This document shows positions 8,962 to 12,328 of a DNA stretch of 12,328 nucleotides, piece after piece. A program made the translations under genes and the position numbers. Numbering within the stretch: the first letter of the stretch is position 1; every line of letters starts with the position of its first letter. Under the pieces are notes generated by a model that saw only the letters and a list, made by a program, of their open reading frames with translations, was not told the origin of the DNA and ran no database searches. Source of the DNA: CBFGTJ01 sp965651815 (GTDB taxonomy: Bacteria; Actinomycetota; Acidimicrobiia; Acidimicrobiales; Microtrichaceae); assembly GCA_965651815.1 (NCBI GenBank), contig CBFGTJ010000092.1:1-12328 (forward strand), written 5' to 3'.

Positions 8962-10931
8962 CAGGGGACCTCCGTCCGCGCCGGTCCGGGCCAGAGCCAC
9001 GCGACGACCCCGACCACGATGACGGCCAGGCCGACGAGCCCGAGCACCACCAGGTCGTAGAGCGCCGCGGCGAGGGCGACCACGAGCGCGATCGCCACGA
9101 CGAACGGCCAGATCGACGAGGTCGCGATGAGGACCACCTCGTTCGGCTGGCCGTCGAGCGTCGTGGTACCGACCGTCTCGCGACGACCCTCGTGCGGCTC
9201 GGCGAGCTCCTCGAGCACCGCCGCCAGCTCGGGGTCCTCCTCAGGGTCCGCAGGGTGCCAGCGCGGTGACACGTCGCGCACCTGCGGCTGCACCCTGAAG
9301 TTGTACGGCGCCGGCGGTGAGGTCGTCGACCACTCGAGCGTGGGCGCGTCCCAGGGATCGTCACCCGCCAGCTCACCCCGGCGGCGCGACACCCACACGT
9401 TGACGAGGAACAGCGCGAAGCCGAGCCCGAGCACGAACGCGCCGACGCTGGACACCATGTTCCACAGGTCCCAGCCGTCTCCCTCGGTGTAGGTGTAGAC
9501 GCGCCGAGGCATGCCCTCGAACCCGAGCACGTGCTGTGGGAAGAAGCCGACGTTGAACCCGACGAACATCAGCCAGAAGGTGGTGCGGCCGATGCGCTCG
9601 TCCAGCAGGTGGCCGTTCAGCTTCGGCATCCAGTAGTGCAGCCCGGCGAAGATCGGGAACACGACGCCACCGACGAGCACGTAGTGGAAGTGCGCCACGA
9701 CGAAGAACGAGTCGTGGACCTGCCAGTTGAAGGGCACGACGGCGACCATCACCCCGGTGATCCCTCCGAGCACGAAGATGATCACGAACCCGATGACGAA
9801 CCAGAGTGCGGTCGACCACCGCACCACGCCCTGCCACAGGGTCGCCAACCACGCGAAGACCTGGATCCCACTCGGGATCGCGATGAGCAGGCTCGCGGCG
9901 GTGAAGAAGGTGAGGGCGAGGAACGGGATCCCGGTCGCGAACATGTGGTGCACCCACAGGCCGAAGGAGGCGACCCCGGTGGCGACGAGCGCCGCGACCA
10001 CCAGCCGGTAGCCGACGATCGGTCGGCGGGCGAACGCCGGGATGACCGTCGAGACGATGCCCGCAGCGGGGATGAACTGGATGTAGACCTCGGGGTGCCC
10101 GAAGATCCAGAACAGGTGCTGCCACAGCAGCGGGTCGCCGCCGGCCGAGGGGTCGTAGAACGGAAGGTTCAGCTTCCGCTGGAGCTCGAGCAGGAGGCTG
10201 GCGGTGAGCAGCACCGGGAAGGCGACGAGCATCATCGCTGCCATGACCAGCACGCTCCAGACGAACAGCGGCATGCGGTGCAGCGCCATCCCGGGCACCT
10301 TGTGCTTGAGCACCAGCACGACGATCTCGAGGGCGCCGACGATGCCCGCCACCTCGACCAGGGTCACGCCGAGCAGCCAGAAGTCCATGTTCCGTCCGGG
10401 TGAGAACTCGGTGTCGGTGAGCGGTACGTACGCGAACCAGCCGCCGTCGGGCACCTCTCCGGTGAAGAAGCTCGCGTAGACGAACAGCCCACCCGCGAGG
10501 AATGCCCAGTAGCCGAACGCGTTCAGCCTCGGGAAGGGCATGTCACGTGCACCGATCATGAGCGGTGCGAAGAACATCGCCAGGCCCTCGAGGCACGGCA
10601 CGACGAAGAGGAACATCATCGTCGTGCCGTGCATGGTGAACAGCTGGTTGTACAGCTCCGCGCTGACGAGGTCGTTCTCCGGGACCGCCAGCTGGGTGCG
10701 GATCACCAGTGCCTGGAGCCCACCGAGGAACAGGAACGCGAGCGAGGTCCAGATGAAGCGCCGTCCGATGTCCTTGTGGTTGACCGCCGAGAGCCACCCG
10801 ACGAGTCCGGGCGGCGCGCTCCAGACGCGTGTCAGCTCCGGGTCCCAACCGTGCAGCGCTGCCCGTCGCTCGACCGGGTCATGTCGATCCTCGGGAGGGA
10901 GGTCGGCGGTCTCGACGGCCTCGGTGGTCAT
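8961..10931 (-). CDS. coxA: Cytochrome c oxidase subunit I (haem-copper oxidase) with C-terminal two-helix extension
   Basis: The protein is 656 aa. Subunit I holds the low-spin haem and the haem-CuB centre where oxygen is reduced. Expected ligands are present: His101 and His416 (low-spin haem), His414 (high-spin haem), and His279, His328 and His329 (CuB). Tyr283 and Glu281 in GHPEVY mark an A-type enzyme. D-channel Asp130 and Asn137 are kept (GARDMPFPRLN), and the propionate arginines are in GMPRR (473-477). The K-channel lysine is replaced by Gln357 (PSGIQVF), and Gln285 follows HPEVYI. After the normal 12 helices come a hydrophilic stretch (515-605) and a helix pair (about 607-648), as if part of subunit III were fused. 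The ATG at 10931 overlaps the coxB stop (ATGA) and has GGAGAC 9 nt upstream. Such sequences resemble, from memory, Bradyrhizobium CoxN-type oxidases. Confidence 0.97.
   Translation of the reverse strand: MTTEAVETADLPPEDRHDPVERRAALHGWDPELTRVWSAPPGLVGWLSAVNHKDIGRRFIWTSLAFLFLGGLQALVIRTQLAVPENDLVSAELYNQLFTMHGTTMMFLFVVPCLEGLAMFFAPLMIGARDMPFPRLNAFGYWAFLAGGLFVYASFFTGEVPDGGWFAYVPLTDTEFSPGRNMDFWLLGVTLVEVAGIVGALEIVVLVLKHKVPGMALHRMPLFVWSVLVMAAMMLVAFPVLLTASLLLELQRKLNLPFYDPSAGGDPLLWQHLFWIFGHPEVYIQFIPAAGIVSTVIPAFARRPIVGYRLVVAALVATGVASFGLWVHHMFATGIPFLALTFFTAASLLIAIPSGIQVFAWLATLWQGVVRWSTALWFVIGFVIIFVLGGITGVMVAVVPFNWQVHDSFFVVAHFHYVLVGGVVFPIFAGLHYWMPKLNGHLLDERIGRTTFWLMFVGFNVGFFPQHVLGFEGMPRRVYTYTEGDGWDLWNMVSSVGAFVLGLGFALFLVNVWVSRRRGELAGDDPWDAPTLEWSTTSPPAPYNFRVQPQVRDVSPRWHPADPEEDPELAAVLEELAEPHEGRRETVGTTTLDGQPNEVVLIATSSIWPFVVAIALVVALAAALYDLVVLGLVGLAVIVVGVVAWLWPGPARTEVP
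8968..8973 (-). promoter_or_regulatory. Strong ribosome-binding site deciding the coxC start
   Basis: GGAGGT on the minus strand lies 6 nt before the ATG at 8961, within the last codons of coxA. It rules in this ATG over the in-frame upstream start at 9000, which would overlap coxA by 40 bases. Confidence 0.8.
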
Positions 10932-12019
10932 GTGCCGAGCGTCTCCAGGTAGTCCAGCAGCTCGTTGAGCCGCTGCGGCTCCATCCAGGTGGCCGGCATG
11001 TGGTTGCCCGGCTTGATGCGCTGCGGGTCCAGGATCCAACCGGCGAGGTGGCCCCGGTTGTTCGGTACGACACCCGCGGCCAGGCGCGCCCGGTCGGCGA
11101 GGTTCGTCAGGTCCGGTCCGAACTCGCTCGACGCCGGTGTCCCCTCGATCGCGTGGCAGTACACGCACGACGAGCTCATGAACGTCTCCCAGCCGCGGAA
11201 GAGCGCCTCGTCGGTCGGCGTCCCGCGGGGCGCGGACGCCTCCTCCGCCCACGCGTCGAAGTCCGCCGGCTCGTGGACCACCACGTCCAAGCGCATCCTG
11301 GCGTGCTGGAGCCCGCAGAACTCGGCGCAGCGGCCGCGATAGGTGCCGACCTCGTCAGCTCGGAGGGTCATGCGGTTGACCGTGCCCGGCACCAGGTCGA
11401 GCTTCCCGGCGAGCTCTGGGATCCAGATGCTGTGGATCACGTCGTCGGAGCGCAGCTCGAGCACCACCTCGCGCCCGACGGGGAGATGGATCTCGTTCGC
11501 GGTGCGCACGTCGTGGTCCGGGTAGCGCACGTCCCACCAGTACTGCTTGCCGACGACCTCGATGGGCAGCGCGCCGTCGATGCCCTCTCGCCGCATGTCG
11601 TCACCCGACCAGATGGTCACGCCGAGGAGGAACGCCAGCACCACCGAGGGCAGGACGATGCCGCCGACCAGCACCATCGGCACACCGGCTGCGCGCGGGC
11701 CCTTCGCCTCGACCGCACCGCCCGTTCCGACGGGTCCTGCCGGTTCCTCCGACCGGGAGCGACCCTCGGTCCGTGGCCCGGCGCGTTCGTCGCGCCGGCT
11801 CCGCACCGCCACGACCAGGATTGCGACGACCGCCAGGAACACCACCGCGGCGATCGCGAACATGATCCACCAGATCGTCGCGACCGCACCGGCCTCGCGG
11901 CCGGTCGGAGCCAGCGCTCCACCGCAACCGGCGAGCAGCGTCGACGTGAGGGACGAGAGGGGCAACCACCGACGGCGCGCCACCCGGCGGCGCTCGCCGG
12001 CGCCGGAGGGCTCAGCCAT
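10928..12019 (-). CDS. coxB: Cytochrome c oxidase subunit II with CuA site and fused cytochrome c domain
   Basis: The protein is 363 aa. Subunit II accepts electrons at the binuclear CuA site and passes them to subunit I. A lipobox LAGC (Cys32) suggests lipid anchoring. Two membrane helices follow (about 47-72 and 114-137), separated by an unusually long charged linker (73-112). CuA ligands are His196, Cys231, Glu233 (backbone carbonyl), Cys235, His239 and Met242, in CAEFCGLQHARM. The fused haem-c domain at 270-363 has CVYCH (285-289) and probable axial Met341 in GNHMPAT, as in caa3 oxidases. The aromatic patch reads GKQYWWDVRY (157-166). Its Tyr160 stands where classic subunit II has the electron-entry Trp. 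The ATG at 12019 overlaps the end of the upstream dehydrogenase gene by 8 nt. No strong ribosome site is seen, so coupling is likely. Identification is secure. Confidence 0.97.
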   Translation of the reverse strand: MAEPSGAGERRRVARRRWLPLSSLTSTLLAGCGGALAPTGREAGAVATIWWIMFAIAAVVFLAVVAILVVAVRSRRDERAGPRTEGRSRSEEPAGPVGTGGAVEAKGPRAAGVPMVLVGGIVLPSVVLAFLLGVTIWSGDDMRREGIDGALPIEVVGKQYWWDVRYPDHDVRTANEIHLPVGREVVLELRSDDVIHSIWIPELAGKLDLVPGTVNRMTLRADEVGTYRGRCAEFCGLQHARMRLDVVVHEPADFDAWAEEASAPRGTPTDEALFRGWETFMSSSCVYCHAIEGTPASSEFGPDLTNLADRARLAAGVVPNNRGHLAGWILDPQRIKPGNHMPATWMEPQRLNELLDYLETLGT

Positions 12020-12328
12020 GGCCGTCGGCCAGGGAGCCGAGGTCGACGGAGTTCAGGTGCTCGGCGGTCCGGTACGCGAGTGCGCACAGGGTGCCGGTCG
12101 GGTTCATCCCCGGGTTCTGCGGGTAGAGCGTCGCGCCGGTCACGTAGACGTTCGGCGTGTCCCACACCCGCCCGTAGCTGTCGGTGACCGAGCTGCCCGG
12201 GTCGGTGCCCATGATGGCCCCGCCCGTGTTGTGGGTGCTCTGGTAGGGCGCCACCGTGTACGGCTCGAGCTCGTCGGTCGTCTCCATCGACGACGGCCCC
12301 ATGCGCTCCATGATCTCGGCGCACCGCT
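12012..12328 (-). CDS. GMC-family FAD dehydrogenase, C-terminal end only (gluconate/sorbitol-dehydrogenase type)
   Basis: Only the last 104 codons and the stop are in the window; the gene enters from the right edge. The fragment matches the GMC oxidoreductase C-terminal domain. It contains STHNTGGAIMGTDPG, VTDSYGRVWDTPNVYVTGAT and PQNPGMNPTGTLCALAYRTAEHL. The His of THNTGG and the Asn of NPTGT sit where the family's catalytic His/Asn pair lies. The STHN-GGAIMG and FPQN/YPQN-NPT wording is typical of membrane-bound gluconate 2-dehydrogenase and related sugar or alcohol dehydrogenase large subunits. These normally pass electrons to a c-type cytochrome. Its stop lies inside the coxB start region (8-nt overlap), so it is the upstream partner in the oxidase operon. 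The substrate cannot be read from this fragment. Confidence 0.92.
   Translation of the reverse strand, partial: RCAEIMERMGPSSMETTDELEPYTVAPYQSTHNTGGAIMGTDPGSSVTDSYGRVWDTPNVYVTGATLYPQNPGMNPTGTLCALAYRTAEHLNSVDLGSLADGHG

Noticed and set aside
8961..9000. Longer coxC starting at 9000
   Set aside because: It would overlap coxA by 40 bases and lacks a better ribosome site. The ATG at 8961 has GGAGGT at ideal distance.
9531..10403. Acidic Glu/Asp/His-rich open frame on the plus strand opposite coxA
   Set aside because: The odd composition follows from reading hydrophobic membrane-helix codons on the opposite strand. The coxA frame has all catalytic residues.
10829..12187. A 452-codon plus-strand open frame opposite coxB
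   Set aside because: Antisense shadow of coxB, which has complete CuA and haem-c motifs.

Overview
This is a very GC-rich window, about 70% by eye. It has tightly packed genes, G/C-ending third codon positions, GTG starts and many start/stop overlaps. That fits an actinobacterium. I lean towards an Acidimicrobiia-like lineage, but only from general resemblance, and nothing in the window fixes the taxon. There are no RNA genes, insertion sequences, CRISPR arrays or other mobile DNA that I can see. The window reads as chromosomal metabolic and respiratory sequence.

Left part (1-3918, minus strand): most of gltB, the large subunit of glutamate synthase, running off the left edge (1306 codons present, C-terminal GXGXG domain cut). 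It is followed by a 292-bp divergent intergenic region (3919-4210) with a 17-bp palindrome, two putative divergent promoters, a G-quadruplex-type motif and short inverted repeats.

Middle (4211-6651, plus strand): a two-gene unit with a TGATG stop/start junction. The first gene encodes a CapA-like (poly-gamma-glutamate synthesis type) putative lipoprotein that may be expressed from a leaderless mRNA. The second encodes an M18-family metallo-aminopeptidase.

Right part (6676-12328, minus strand, transcribed right to left): a respiratory operon of at least seven overlapping genes. In order of transcription it holds the C-terminal end of a GMC-family FAD dehydrogenase (gluconate/sorbitol-dehydrogenase type, entering from the right edge), a CoxB subunit II lipoprotein with a CuA site and a fused haem-c domain, and a CoxA subunit I with a two-helix C-terminal extension. 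These are followed by a short five-helix subunit III-like protein, an unrecognised three-helix membrane protein, a CtaG-type assembly protein, and a small monohaem cytochrome c lipoprotein. Every junction overlaps by 1 to 8 nt, so the set looks translationally coupled.

The most interesting point is this last operon. It looks like a self-contained branch in which an organic-substrate dehydrogenase passes electrons through c haems to a dedicated haem-copper oxidase, possibly without a bc1 complex. The oxidase lacks the canonical K-channel lysine (Gln357) and has Tyr in place of the usual electron-entry Trp in subunit II. Related alternative oxidases (Bradyrhizobium CoxMNOP type, from memory) may share some of these features, so the novelty is likely in the wiring with the dehydrogenase and the accessory proteins rather than in the oxidase class.
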